A stretch of 64,000 nucleotides of DNA from CAYRHJ01 sp964424105 (GTDB lineage Bacteria > Planctomycetota > Phycisphaerae > UBA1845): assembly GCA_964424105.1 (NCBI GenBank), contig CAYRHJ010000005.1:1-64000 (forward strand). The letters run 5' to 3'. The notes below the pieces were generated by a model. It ran no database searches. It was given only the letters and a program-made list of their open reading frames with translations, and had not been told where the DNA came from. Position numbers and translations under genes: made by a program. Positions 26,935-36,804 of this stretch are shown piece after piece; the first letter of the stretch is position 1; each line of letters starts with the position of its first letter.

Positions 26935-28913
26935 CGATGATCTCCAAATTTCCCCGGCGAAGGCCGGGGGCTGGACAACACTTCATCGAATCGACGCGCC
27001 GAGATATGCAACATCTCCAGCACCGTCCGGGACCCCTCGCGCATGGCCTGCACAAACCGAACGTCGCGTTCAATCTGTCGAAGCGCTCGCGGCGGGCCGT
27101 CGTCGCCCGCCGCCGCCAATCGGCGATCAGCCGAATAACGCTGCAACTCCGCCATCTGCGTCGCGGAATTTACAATCTTGTAGGCCCGATGGGCATGGGC
27201 CACCACGCAACGAAGCTCGTCCACGCGCACCAGCCGGCGATTGAACCGAGGCGGGTCTTCCGTCAGCCCCCGCAACTCTTCCAACAACGACAGCATCTCG
27301 TCGCACACCGATTCGATGCGCTCGATCTCGCGAATGCGATCTTCTATCTCCGCCTTGCCCGCCGTCAACTTGGAAGTGTCGTTCCATTGGCACTCGGATC
27401 GGTAACCGAACGCATCGGCGGGCAGGCGACGTGTGCAGAAACCATCAATGGCCTGCCGCAGGGTCATCGCCTCGGTGTGCTGTTTCAACGCGCCGCCCTC
27501 CGTCGCGTCTATCACCCGCGCCGTGCTGACGGCGAAATCCCGTTCAAACTGTTCCAGATAGGTCAGCAGCAATTCGTCGGTGTAGATCTCCCGGCCAAAC
27601 ACGTCGGGCACCTTGCGCAGAATTTCACGATTGCGCACGATCCGCTCCCACTCCCGGGTTTCCATCGCGTTGAATCGATGAATCTCGCTTCGCCACGTCC
27701 GATGCGTCTCCACACCAGGTACGTAAAAACAATGACCCGTAAACGCCAGGTCCTGACCGACAAAGATGATCGGTGAACAGCCCATGTACTCCGCCAAGTA
27801 AAACGCCAGGTGCGCCACCGTCGCCCCCGGTCGTAATACGTCACGTCGCGCCAACGCGGGCCCGATCAACTGCTCCGCGAAGGAACTGTGCGGCATGGAC
27901 ACCGGTCCGGCGTACGCGTCCATCACGTGCCACGAGACCTTCGGCTCGGCAATCACGTGCACGTCACCCGCGCACTCCAGACCGTCGAAAAACTGTCGCG
28001 ATAGGGCGTGAAAATCGAGCGTCGTCACGAAATCCGGAACGATGCCCCGCTCCAACAACGGTTTGAACAACGACTGAACCGCTATCAGCACCCCCCAGCC
28101 CTTCACCTCCGCCAGCAAGTCCATGTTCTTGCGCAACGACGGCCCGCCCGACACGATGATGGCGGGATACCCGCTAAAACGATTCCGCAGCACGTTGATC
28201 GGCGGCGTGGCTAGATAGCGGGGCAGATTGTGGGCGATGTTCCGGCAGGTCACCTGTGCGTTGCCCACCAACGTCAACAGCGTCATGCGGGAGTAGGCGA
28301 TGAAATCCGTCATCATCCGCCGCGCCCGATCATGAAATTCCGACGCACATCGAATCAAAGCCGGATGGGCGACGAACTGAACGCCCAGCATGATCAGGGT
28401 GTTGTGCGGTTTGAGCTTCTCGTGAAGCTCCGGCTTCTCCAGCCGATCAAAAACCACCAGCCGCCCGGAAGCGATCACGTCCGAAAGATCCACGTGCGCC
28501 AAGGCTGTGGACAGCAACTCCAGCGACGGCTCGAATACGATGATGACCTCGTCACCGCGTAAACGACGGAACAGCTCGCGTACGTGAAACCCCAACCCCA
28601 TTCCCAACACGACGAAGCAAAACTTGTCCGACATCGGCACGCCGTCGATCAATCGACCCGCCTCAGCCTCCGGGTCGTACCGACTATGCAACAGCGACGA
28701 CCGTCCGCCGGAATCCATCGAAGCCGTGACGGCGCCTGATTTCGTCGGGACGACCGCCAGCCGGCGTTCATCTGGAACCTCGTCGATGCGCTGCGCCAGC
28801 CGAGGATCGACCCGCCACAACGCGTACATGTTCTTGATGAACAGCGCATGATCGGTCGATGCCACGCGCTCTTGTCTTGATTGTGCAGGCGAAATGATGG
28901 AAATGGCAGACAC
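26931..28913 (-). CDS. DUF115 (motility-associated factor/MptE-like) protein
   Basis: About 660 aa. The core motif AIIVSGGPSLRKNMDLLAEV, followed by GIVPDFVTTLDFH, marks the DUF115 family, which includes motility-associated factor glycosyltransferases and archaeal MptE pyrophosphokinases. The frame stays open to 29177, but that extension encodes a family A repeat (WIPAFAGMT), so the true start is downstream. GTG 28913 or GTG 28865 are candidates. Its stop overlaps the radical-SAM-like gene (ATGA), so the two form a unit, perhaps modifying a surface protein or flagellin. No flagellar gene is in the window. Confidence 0.75.
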   Translation of the reverse strand: MSAISIISPAQSRQERVASTDHALFIKNMYALWRVDPRLAQRIDEVPDERRLAVVPTKSGAVTASMDSGGRSSLLHSRYDPEAEAGRLIDGVPMSDKFCFVVLGMGLGFHVRELFRRLRGDEVIIVFEPSLELLSTALAHVDLSDVIASGRLVVFDRLEKPELHEKLKPHNTLIMLGVQFVAHPALIRCASEFHDRARRMMTDFIAYSRMTLLTLVGNAQVTCRNIAHNLPRYLATPPINVLRNRFSGYPAIIVSGGPSLRKNMDLLAEVKGWGVLIAVQSLFKPLLERGIVPDFVTTLDFHALSRQFFDGLECAGDVHVIAEPKVSWHVMDAYAGPVSMPHSSFAEQLIGPALARRDVLRPGATVAHLAFYLAEYMGCSPIIFVGQDLAFTGHCFYVPGVETHRTWRSEIHRFNAMETREWERIVRNREILRKVPDVFGREIYTDELLLTYLEQFERDFAVSTARVIDATEGGALKQHTEAMTLRQAIDGFCTRRLPADAFGYRSECQWNDTSKLTAGKAEIEDRIREIERIESVCDEMLSLLEELRGLTEDPPRFNRRLVRVDELRCVVAHAHRAYKIVNSATQMAELQRYSADRRLAAAGDDGPPRALRQIERDVRFVQAMREGSRTVLEMLHISARRFDEVLSSPRPSPGKFGDHR

Positions 28914-29031
28914 CCCAAGACCCGGCCCATGCGTATCCGATCGGCGCCCTCCGCTGCCAACGTCACATCCTAGAACGCTGAAACCACGGCAGACTCGCGA
29001 CCACATCTTTCCGAGCCGCGACCGTCTCCTT

Positions 29032-29060
29032 ACGAGCCGCGAGCGCAAAGCGAGCGGTCC
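29032..29060 (+). repeat. Family B repeat, short form
   Basis: ACGAGCCGCGAGCGCAAAGC followed by GAGCGGTCC. A partial copy (CCGAGCCGCGACCGTC) precedes it at 29011. Confidence 0.85.
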
Positions 29061-29091
29061 GACGCGCTCCCAGCCGCGACCGTCTGCCTGC

Positions 29092-29118
29092 GTCATTCCG
29101 GCGAACGCCGGAATCCAG
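29092..29118 (+). repeat. Family A palindromic repeat
   Basis: GTCATTCCGGCG-aac-GCCGGAATCCAG, a hairpin element. It lies between aat and the DUF115 gene and is read through in the latter's spurious 5' extension. Confidence 0.9.
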
Positions 29119-29234
29119 AAATGCAGACAAGTACGCACGCAGACTGGTCTGGCAGCGGAAATCGCCTGCCTCCGCATTGATCGCGTTCATCAATCCAAGC
29201 AAGACTCGCTAGGATGCGAACGAGCGCTGTCGGT

Positions 29235-29828
29235 TTAATCGGCAAGCCGGCAGGAAAGTCTCAACGCAATCTTGAGCCGCCGCAGATACTCGACACGCGG
29301 AATCTCCACCGCCCCGAATCGCTTCAGATGGGCCGTCATGAATTGTATGTCCAACAGGGTGAATCCTCGGGCACGCATGCGCTCCACCAAATACACCAAC
29401 GCCACCTTCGACGCGTCCCTGTCCCGGTGAAACATCGACTCACCGAAAAACACCCCACCCATCGAAACCCCGTAGAGTCCGCCGACCATTACCCCCTCGC
29501 GCCAAGCCTCCACGCTGTGGGCGAAACCCATTTTGTGAAGCATCGCGTAGGACTCGATGAATTCCTCGGAAATCCACGTACCTTCCGCCCGATCCGCACA
29601 GGCACGTATCACCCCCGAAAAATCATGATCGAATTCTACATCGAATCGACGCGATCGACAGACCCGTCCAAGCGTCTCACTGACGTGAAAATCATCCAAC
29701 GGAAGGATCGCCCGCGGGTCGGGACAGAACCACATGACATCCCCAACGTCATCCGCCATGGGGAACAGACCGTTCGCGTACGCCGTCAAAAGCCACTCCG
29801 GATCCAATTCAGACCGCTTGCGATGCAT
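29235..29828 (-). CDS. aat: Leucyl/phenylalanyl-tRNA-protein transferase
   Basis: 197 aa. Aat adds Leu or Phe from tRNA to N-terminal Arg or Lys, marking proteins for ClpS/ClpAP degradation. Family motifs are ANGLFPMADD, WFCPDPRAILPL, EGTWISEEF and VGGLYGVSMGGVFFGESMF, followed by LLDIQFMTAHLKRFGAVEI. ATG 29828 matches the family N-terminus. Same strand as, and 35 bases downstream of, the O-antigen-ligase-like gene. Confidence 0.95.
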   Translation of the reverse strand: MHRKRSELDPEWLLTAYANGLFPMADDVGDVMWFCPDPRAILPLDDFHVSETLGRVCRSRRFDVEFDHDFSGVIRACADRAEGTWISEEFIESYAMLHKMGFAHSVEAWREGVMVGGLYGVSMGGVFFGESMFHRDRDASKVALVYLVERMRARGFTLLDIQFMTAHLKRFGAVEIPRVEYLRRLKIALRLSCRLAD

Positions 29829-29863
29829 CGCCTCCTCACTCCCTCAACACTCCGCGAAAAAAT

Positions 29864-32293
29864 CTAGCGTGGCCCACCGCTGGTTCCGCCAAGTTCAGCC
29901 GGGTCACGTGTCATCTTCATTTTCAATATCTCTCGCTGTCGTTCACTCAATCGCCGGATCGTTTCATGCGGCGGGCGCTCATCATCGATCTGCAACGCCC
30001 GACGATAGTGTTCCACCGCCTCCTGCCATGCGGACTCGGATTTCTGGCCGCCCGTATGTCCAGCCCATATCGCCAGGCAGTCGCCCAGCAGCTCGTGCTC
30101 CTGCGGACTTGTGGGGTAGAGCTTGACGGCGTGACGGGCGAATACGACGGCGCTTTCGATACGTGCCATGTCAATCGACTCGTTCCCACCAGCCGGAGAA
30201 TCTGCACCCCCGTGCCCATCTTGTTCGCCAAGCGGCCTAGCGCCCTGCTCCCATTTCGTCAGATCGACACCGGCTGCAAGCAGAAATGCGAAACACGACT
30301 CTCGAACCAATGCCAAGCGTTCCGGATCACGCTGGATGGCCCGCCCGAGTCGGACGAACGCGCCCATGAGCAATCGCTTGCCCATTGCACGGTCGGAACC
30401 CGACGTCTCCGCCGCCTTCCATCTTGCCAGCTTGGCAGCCTCGTACAGTGGCTGCGAGTCCAGCGGATCGAGACGGGCAGCCTCGTCATATAGCGACAGG
30501 GCTTCACCCACCGAGTGAGCCGCCCGAGCCGCCGTCATCTTCTCGTTGGACCATCGCACCGGCGCCAAGACACCCACGGCAAACACGGCGAACACCGCAC
30601 AGGCTCCCCAAAGCCAACGAATCGGAGGACCGGGCAGCGCAACCGCCATCCTCGCCCCGATCTGATACCGCGATGCGATGGCGACGGCCAACACCCCCGC
30701 AGCCGAGGTGAAAGCGCCCGGCACGATCGACGCGAAGTTTATCGTGTCCTGAAGAACAAACGCCATCGCCGCCAACCCGCACGCCGTCGCGAATCGGTCC
30801 ACTCGAACGCCCGACGTCACCAACATCGCCGCCCCAAACGTCCCCAACCAAGCCAGCAGCGGAAACATCGTCGCGAAGTACACGTAGTGAATATCGTCAT
30901 GGCCCAACAGAAACGCACGCGGCATAAAAATCAGTCCGCAAACCAAAAGCCCCCAACCCATCATACGCCGCGTTGCGACACGTGCACCATCGTCCGTACC
31001 GTCCATGCAAGCCGGGCGTCTGTCGTCTACGATTCTTTCAGATTCAGTTTCCCCCGATCGTCGAATGGGCCTTTCCGTTCGCCGCGGCTGCGACGCACCA
31101 TTCGTCGGGGCACACACCATGACCCGCGACGCACCGATCAACATGACCATGACCCCGACGGCACCCGCCACGCCCCAATCCGCAGCCGCTACCACCAGGA
31201 AATTGTGCGGATGCTGCACTTCCTCGGAACTGTCGATCGTCTTGAATTGCAGGTAATGTCGTCCGAAGTTCCCGCTGCCTACGCCCGTGAGCGCCCGTTC
31301 TGCGACCATCCGCGCAGACGCCTTCCAATACTTCCAGCGAAAATCCAAGGTGCGACCGGGCAATGAATTCGTCATCCACGCGTATCCGAGCACCACGAAC
31401 GTCGCCGCGATCGCCACCACCCAACCCCGCCGCAGCGCCGATCGACCTCCATCCCCCGTTGGACCCCTCCTCCTCCGCCAAACCAGCACAATAAGTGCCA
31501 CCATCCCAGCCACCCAAGCCCCCCGAGCACCGGTCAAATACGCGGAAATGGAAATCGCCCCGATGAGCGCCAAACCCAACCCATCCCGCCAGATGGACCC
31601 GCCGCCCATTCTTCCAAACAACAACCCAGCCACGACCAATGCGCCCATCACCAGGTGAGCACCGGTCACGTTGGCGTGGGCCAGAAAACCCGTCGCCTCA
31701 CCCGCCCGTAACCGCGCTTCGAACAGCGCCACTTGCGGTGAGTCGATCGACACGCCCTGCCGCTCCCAAATCGCCGCCCTCTCCTCGGCGTACATCGCTA
31801 ACGTCTCCGGATACACCCAGTACACCTGATGGAGACATTCAGCCGCCTGAGCGCCGACCGACGCGATCAACACGCACACCGCCAGCCGAATCCGAAAAGC
31901 ACAGTTCAAAAGCTGCACCAGCAGAATCGCCAAGACGAGCGTGCCCAGCCAATCCGCCGCGCCGTTGATGGCCAAGCGCTTGTTGCCGGCAGCTATGCAC
32001 GACACCACAGCAGCCAACAGAACGATCGCACCGCCCCATTCCAAACCCGTTAATCGATAGCCCCGCTCGTCGCCGACAACGCGAGCCACTATCATGCCCA
32101 CGGCCAAGAACAGAATCACGCCGACAATCATCAGCGACGAACTCGGCAGCGGATCGGACGGACCGGACAACGCCCGCGTCACCGACAACCCGGCGGAGTC
32201 GAGGCTTTCGACAATTAAGGGACGCAACCCCATGATCGCCAAGCCAGCGAGTAGGCATGTCCGCTCGATGGCGTTCACATTCCTTCGCGTCAT
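29864..32293 (-). CDS. O-antigen ligase-like membrane protein with C-terminal TPR region
   Basis: 809 aa with about 12 hydrophobic segments in residues 10-600. The Wzy_C-type signature is present: TGARGAWVAGM, then GVGSGNFGRHYLQFK and EEVQHPHNFLVV. That is the extracytoplasmic loop of O-antigen ligases (WaaL) and polymerases. Residues about 610-790 are soluble, with TPR-like helices (EALSLYDEAARLDPLDSQPL, AVEHYRRALQIDDE). It likely joins or polymerises lipid-linked glycans. The glycan-synthesis genes are about 20 kb away at 49-57 kb. Confidence 0.8.
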   Translation of the reverse strand: MTRRNVNAIERTCLLAGLAIMGLRPLIVESLDSAGLSVTRALSGPSDPLPSSSLMIVGVILFLAVGMIVARVVGDERGYRLTGLEWGGAIVLLAAVVSCIAAGNKRLAINGAADWLGTLVLAILLVQLLNCAFRIRLAVCVLIASVGAQAAECLHQVYWVYPETLAMYAEERAAIWERQGVSIDSPQVALFEARLRAGEATGFLAHANVTGAHLVMGALVVAGLLFGRMGGGSIWRDGLGLALIGAISISAYLTGARGAWVAGMVALIVLVWRRRRGPTGDGGRSALRRGWVVAIAATFVVLGYAWMTNSLPGRTLDFRWKYWKASARMVAERALTGVGSGNFGRHYLQFKTIDSSEEVQHPHNFLVVAAADWGVAGAVGVMVMLIGASRVMVCAPTNGASQPRRTERPIRRSGETESERIVDDRRPACMDGTDDGARVATRRMMGWGLLVCGLIFMPRAFLLGHDDIHYVYFATMFPLLAWLGTFGAAMLVTSGVRVDRFATACGLAAMAFVLQDTINFASIVPGAFTSAAGVLAVAIASRYQIGARMAVALPGPPIRWLWGACAVFAVFAVGVLAPVRWSNEKMTAARAAHSVGEALSLYDEAARLDPLDSQPLYEAAKLARWKAAETSGSDRAMGKRLLMGAFVRLGRAIQRDPERLALVRESCFAFLLAAGVDLTKWEQGARPLGEQDGHGGADSPAGGNESIDMARIESAVVFARHAVKLYPTSPQEHELLGDCLAIWAGHTGGQKSESAWQEAVEHYRRALQIDDERPPHETIRRLSERQREILKMKMTRDPAELGGTSGGPR

Positions 32294-32385
32294 TTCTTGA
32301 ATTAACCTTCCCTACTCGCCGGCACTGGTATCCAAGATTGTGTTCAAGAACATTGTATGTCAATCACAGCACCGACCGCTTCTTC

Positions 32386-32414
32386 ACGAGCCGCGAGCGC
32401 AAAGCGAGCGGTCC
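32386..32414 (+). repeat. Family B repeat, short form
   Basis: ACGAGCCGCGAGCGCAAAGC followed by GAGCGGTCC, identical to the copy at 29032-29060. Confidence 0.88.
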
Positions 32415-32424
32415 CCCGCGCACC

Positions 32425-32640
32425 GTCATTCCGGCGCAAGCCGGAATCCAGTCCGTCATCACTGTTTCACCCGCCCGTTCACGAGCCGCGACCCTGGACG
32501 CGACCAAGGAGGGAGCGTCCAGTATGGCAAACGGACGACGCAGTCCATGGCGCTCCATCCACGCCGCTCCTACCAGAAACGACCTTAAGGGAGCGGTTTT
32601 CCTGCCTATTCGAACGACAGGTCGGCCATTGTGTTAGGCG
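32425..32640 (+). repeat. Compound repeat: family A hairpin, linker, long family B
   Basis: A family A hairpin (32425-32451) is joined by a roughly 30-base linker (GTTTCACCCGCCCGTTCACG) to a long family B copy (32481-32640) ending GTGTTAGGCGC. The same A-linker-B junction recurs at 56693-56776, so the pair has been copied as a unit. Confidence 0.8.
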
Positions 32641-33020
32641 CTATCCAAGGTACCCCGATCCCATTGGGATGCCCAGCCGGAGGGCGCAATCTGATAGGCG
32701 ACGCTGACATATCCCGCACGCGCGAATGCATTCAAGATCGCCAAGCCCAGCACAGGACGAGTTGGCGTACGGAACAGCGTTTTGATTGATTTATCGGAAG
32801 CGTGGGAATCTACCCCCGCCAACGGCGTCCAATGCGCATTGTAAGCCGTTGTGGCGCGACGAAACAGTCGATACATAGAGTGGATACGCCAAGACGGCTG
32901 GACACAGGATTTGCATGGCATGATTCCTGCGGCTCGTCGCAACTCTGAAACAAAACCGCCGAATTCCAAATGCAGATTCGGCGACGAATTCAGATTCGAA
33001 CGGACACGGCAACGACTTTC

Positions 33021-33332
33021 ATGAAAAATCCGACGAAATTTTGTTCGATAAGCGTGATGTTGCAAACCGGCGCGCTGCTTCGAGGAGTGCTCCATGCGCC
33101 GGTGGGCATCGAGGCGAAGACCCGACCGGCTGATTTCATTCGGTCGAAAGAAGGCGGATTTCTCCTGTTGACCGGCGTGGAAGAACCGGGAAACTCGACA
33201 GTGGAAGCTTCGCGAACCTTGCTCATTCGCTCCAACGCCATCGCCTACATTGAACTGCCGGAAGGCGGCTGGAACGTGCAACAGATCGACGGCCATAGTC
33301 AGATTGAATCAGGGTGTTTCAGCAGCAACTGA
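33021..33332 (+). CDS. Small conserved hypothetical protein (DUF6812-like)
   Basis: 103 aa from ATG 33021 (MKNPTKFCSISVML); an ATG at 32970 is the alternative start. The pattern TGALLRGVLHAPVGIEAKTR, then DFIRSKEGGFLLLTGV and LLIRSNAIAYIEL resembles the small beta-rich DUF6812-type proteins. These carry a ligand- or nucleotide-like surface but have no known function. It has no close operon partner. Confidence 0.5.
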   Translation: MKNPTKFCSISVMLQTGALLRGVLHAPVGIEAKTRPADFIRSKEGGFLLLTGVEEPGNSTVEASRTLLIRSNAIAYIELPEGGWNVQQIDGHSQIESGCFSSN

Positions 33333-33397
33333 CGGGCAGTCCGGCGATAATCCATGCCATGCAATGAAATGGTTCGCGACGACATCTGAATCACCGA

Positions 33398-34270
33398 TCA
33401 CTCCTGTGTTATGGGGGAGTGGCGGGCGAAGGCCATACCGCATTCCGGGCACCGCCGTCCTGGAAGTTTATACAGTGGATAACCGCATTTCTCGCAATAA
33501 GCTTCGCCCAGTTCAATTCGCAGTTCCAGTGAACATTCCGAACAAGTGCTTCGCCCCACCCGTGCCTCCTGGCTGATGCGGCATCGAGGACAGTTCACGA
33601 TCATGGTCAGCGGTCCCGATTTGAACGCATCCATGCGTTGCAGAATATGCCGAACGTGAAGAACTGCGATCACCACGACGCAACCGGCTACCACCAGTGC
33701 AGCCATATCAGCCAAAACGAAAGGTACGTGGGCATGCTTCCTGCCAAACCAGGTGATATCCATCAAGAGCGCGCCGAGAGCGAAGACTGACAGATGAGTC
33801 AACGAAATGATCCATTGCAACATTCTGGGAACACGGCTGAACGTCAGCAGGGCGATGAGGGCGCAGACCGCTGCAAGCACCCACAACACACCCATAGCCC
33901 CCATTTCCGAGAATTCCAGTTGCCAGCCCCATTCCCACCAATCCCAGATCTCACTGATGGCCATCGCCCAAGCAGTGACAGAGGCGGCCATTCCCAAGAC
34001 AGCCAGCACGCGAAATCGGTGATATTCGAAGGCCGCGGCGTTGGCGCAAGTTAACACAATGGCAGCGACAGTGGCGTACATCGTGATGCGAATTCGACCT
34101 TGAATCCCGGAAACATGCCAGATCGGTCGGTTCCAGTTGTGGGATAAGTCGACCGACAAAATGAACAGTCCCAGGGCACCGGCCAATGCGAGCGCTCCCA
34201 CTGCCGCCAGCAACAGGCGGCGCGTAAACCGGCGACGACGAGAAATGTTTATTGATTGATTCGCAGTCAT
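33398..34270 (-). CDS. Multi-pass membrane protein with C-terminal zinc ribbons
   Basis: 290 aa. Six or so transmembrane helices cover residues 18-215. The cytoplasmic tail has paired cysteine knuckles: CPRCRISQEARVGRSTCSEC, then CEKCGYPLYKLPGRRCPECG. The second is a zinc-ribbon pattern recurring in planctomycete membrane proteins of unknown role. Stands alone. Confidence 0.7.
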   Translation of the reverse strand: MTANQSINISRRRRFTRRLLLAAVGALALAGALGLFILSVDLSHNWNRPIWHVSGIQGRIRITMYATVAAIVLTCANAAAFEYHRFRVLAVLGMAASVTAWAMAISEIWDWWEWGWQLEFSEMGAMGVLWVLAAVCALIALLTFSRVPRMLQWIISLTHLSVFALGALLMDITWFGRKHAHVPFVLADMAALVVAGCVVVIAVLHVRHILQRMDAFKSGPLTMIVNCPRCRISQEARVGRSTCSECSLELRIELGEAYCEKCGYPLYKLPGRRCPECGMAFARHSPITQE

Positions 34271-34347
34271 AGTTCGCTGAGGCTACGCCATCATTCTGCT
34301 AGCACTGGCCATACCATTGGACTAACCACTGAATCGGTATTTGGCCA

Positions 34348-36450
34348 TTACACATAGACGCGGCGGTTGTAAACGATCCATTCGATCAATGAGACGAGCA
34401 ACAACAATCCGACCAACCAAGGCCACAGCGGTTCATTGACCTTGATCGTGCCGCCGACGGTCGCAATTTTGCTGGTGCCCACCTCGAACGACGAAGCGGA
34501 TCGAACTCGACTCTCCTCGGCGCTGGCCAAGTTTACCGCGAACATTTCGGATCCGGCGGCGGCGGGTTCGGCCCGATAAAGCCCGACGCGGCGGGTTCGT
34601 GCGTAGGTGACGGAAGCGGAGCCGGAGGCTGGAATCTGGTCCAGGCCACCGTCGGGACGGCGAACCGTAACCGTTTCGGCGTCTTCCCCTATTAGAATCG
34701 TTCTGGGCTCACCGGGACGAATAGCCGGCAGTCCTCCGACCTGCGTGCTGGAGGCCAGGAATTGAATGGCGTCGGCGCTGAAGAGCACGAAGTCCCACCG
34801 TAGAGGCCAATCCGTGTTGTCCACGACCCGCCCATCGTCATCCTCGAACGTGAAGGGAATGGCGCAGATCAGAAACTGACTTGATTCGCGGGTGAAGAAT
34901 GCCAAGGGCGTGGAATCCGCAGACTCGCCTTCGATCAGGCGGACGGTCTCGCGGGGCAGTTCCAGCCTTAACCACAGGTAGGCGTTGATGGCCTCGACTG
35001 GGACATGTCGCAAAACCGGATGATTGTCTTCCCAATCGATGATGGCCTGGTCCGTAACGGTACCCGTCTTCTTGACACCCTCGATTTGGGGTACGCCACC
35101 CCAAAACAGATAATTCCCGGCAGGGAGCCTGGCCGTGTCGTGACGATCCATCACGATGACGTCAAAACGTGAGCGCCCGCCGTCGGAGAGGTCATCGGAT
35201 GCGGCGGATTCGTACTGGTCGGGCGACATGACCTGGACGTTCAGATCGAGGCTTCGGAGTACACGTTCCAGCAGGAAATGACCGCGGGTCACCAGAAGCA
35301 AATCGACCTGTCGAGGTGGGGGAACGATGGTCCAGGCCAGGTTGTCGGCACGGAGAGCGTCGTCGATCTGTAGGCGAACTTCCACCACACCGCTGCCTTC
35401 AAATTCCACTTCATCGAACGCGACCGCACCCATACTGCCGGGCGGTGCCACGTCGTCCAGTCGAAACGACGTCGGAGCAGGGGCAGCGTCCTTTTGGCCG
35501 TCGCCATCGGATCCATCGGCCGACGTTTCGCCCGTGGGTGTATCGGTGGAGATCGATATTCCAGGTTGAAGTTTCACCGATTGGACGTCGACGGGCGATT
35601 GATTGATATAGAGCGTGGCGTCGAATTCCATTTCGACGTCTGCAAAGTTGCGGACCGTGGCGAACGCCTGCACCATGTCCGGCTGTTCATAGTTGCGTCT
35701 CGCGTCCATGGCCACGATCCCGACGTTGTCGCCTCGAGAACCGACCAGTACGACTTCCATTTTGGTCAGGTCCAGCCTCTGCGGGGAGAGATCGGCCGCA
35801 TCGAGCACGCGGCCATCCGAAAATAAAACGACACCGGCTGACTCCGCCGTCGATTGCACCTCGATGTCCGTGCCGGGCACCTGTCCGCCGATTATCATGT
35901 TTTGGGAATACGCTTCTGCCAAGGAGACCGCTTCGGCGAGCTGGGTCGTACTGTCCGTCTGCTCGATACCATCAATCTTCCGTTTCAGGGCTTCGCGGTC
36001 CGTGTCGAAACCGGAGACCATGACGGCCCGATCACAAAATGCAATGACCATCGCTCGGCTGTGTTCGTCCATGGCATCGATCACTTTTTTCGCTTCGCGC
36101 TTTGCCAAGTCCAACCGGGTGATATTCGGCTGTTCCTCGACACCCATGGAGGCGGACTGATCGATCATTAGGATTTGGGTTTTCTCGCGTGGCTTTTCGC
36201 GTGCCAGCATGGGCTGACCGAGGGCCAGGGCGGCCAGCAACAGCACAAGAAGCTGAAGCCACAACAGGATGCTGTTTCGCAAGCGTTGGAATGGAGCGTT
36301 GACGTGCAGGTCCTCGATGGACTTTTTCCAAAGCAGTGTGGACGAAATGGGATAGACCGTCCGCCGTAATTTCAGGAAATAAAGTGCGATGAGTGGTGGA
36401 AGGGTACAAGCAGCCGCAACCCACATCATGGACGGACTTAAGAATTCCAT
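34348..36450 (-). CDS. BatA-like VWA domain membrane protein
   Basis: 700 aa. The N-terminal two-helix BatA module has MEFLSPSMMWVAAACTLPPL and a second TM at about 62-80. The von Willebrand A domain follows, with the MIDAS start ILMIDQSASMG and STTQLAEAVSLA. Residues about 300-660 are a large extracytoplasmic part, closed by a C-terminal TM (LWPWLVGLLLLVSLIEWIVY). Such proteins occur in MoxR/Bat systems that assemble or monitor envelope complexes, but no MoxR ATPase or BatB is adjacent here. Divergent from the PPIase gene. Confidence 0.8.
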   Translation of the reverse strand: MEFLSPSMMWVAAACTLPPLIALYFLKLRRTVYPISSTLLWKKSIEDLHVNAPFQRLRNSILLWLQLLVLLLAALALGQPMLAREKPREKTQILMIDQSASMGVEEQPNITRLDLAKREAKKVIDAMDEHSRAMVIAFCDRAVMVSGFDTDREALKRKIDGIEQTDSTTQLAEAVSLAEAYSQNMIIGGQVPGTDIEVQSTAESAGVVLFSDGRVLDAADLSPQRLDLTKMEVVLVGSRGDNVGIVAMDARRNYEQPDMVQAFATVRNFADVEMEFDATLYINQSPVDVQSVKLQPGISISTDTPTGETSADGSDGDGQKDAAPAPTSFRLDDVAPPGSMGAVAFDEVEFEGSGVVEVRLQIDDALRADNLAWTIVPPPRQVDLLLVTRGHFLLERVLRSLDLNVQVMSPDQYESAASDDLSDGGRSRFDVIVMDRHDTARLPAGNYLFWGGVPQIEGVKKTGTVTDQAIIDWEDNHPVLRHVPVEAINAYLWLRLELPRETVRLIEGESADSTPLAFFTRESSQFLICAIPFTFEDDDGRVVDNTDWPLRWDFVLFSADAIQFLASSTQVGGLPAIRPGEPRTILIGEDAETVTVRRPDGGLDQIPASGSASVTYARTRRVGLYRAEPAAAGSEMFAVNLASAEESRVRSASSFEVGTSKIATVGGTIKVNEPLWPWLVGLLLLVSLIEWIVYNRRVYV

Positions 36451-36804
36451 GGTCCGTCAATCCCTGTGTCGACGCGCCGGCCTACCGATTGCGTTGCCCG
36501 ATTCCGGTTGTCGGGGCGGCAGGTCCCCCGCGTACGACAATGGTGTCTGCATTTTCGCATGGCCCAGCATTCTAGACGAAGTCCCAGCCCCAGCCAGTCT
36601 TGTTACAACGGGCGAAACGTGCAAATGACCGTTGAACGGGTCACGAGCGGCTGCCGTTGGACGGCTAAGAGCGTCGGGTTGTTTAGATCGGCTGGAATTG
36701 TTAGTCTAATCCGATCGAATTTCCCAACCCCGCCCGGCTGGTGTGTGCCGGCTGTGGACGCGTGCGGGCGTGGCTGGAACGTTTTGCATTTGAAAGAGGA
36801 GACG
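36451..36804. other. Divergent intergenic region
   Basis: About 350 bases between the BatA-like gene and the prolyl isomerase gene. An in-frame extension of the latter covers it but has no signal peptide or family match, so it is treated as noncoding. No clear promoter motif found. Confidence 0.45.

Larger units (their letters stand above)
32294..33020. other. Repeat-rich intergenic region
   Basis: About 730 bases upstream of the O-antigen-ligase-like gene. The first half is repeat copies (32386-32414, 32425-32451, 32481-32640). The rest (32641-33020) shows nothing recognisable; a 220-codon minus-strand ORF over it has no family features. Confidence 0.5.

Noticed and set aside
25579..26940. 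453-codon plus-strand ORF opposite the radical-SAM-like gene
   Set aside because: It is rich in Arg, His and Gln as expected for antisense of a GC-rich gene and shows no motif.
26367..27776. 469-codon plus-strand ORF opposite the DUF115 gene
   Set aside because: Antisense shadow; the DUF115 frame is clearly conserved.
32634..33296. 220-codon minus-strand ORF upstream of the O-antigen-ligase-like gene
   Set aside because: It overlaps the small plus-strand gene, starts in its antisense and shows no recognisable domain.
36466..36804. 113-codon N-terminal extension of the prolyl isomerase
   Set aside because: The ATG at 36805 has a strong ribosome site and begins a signal peptide; the extension has neither.
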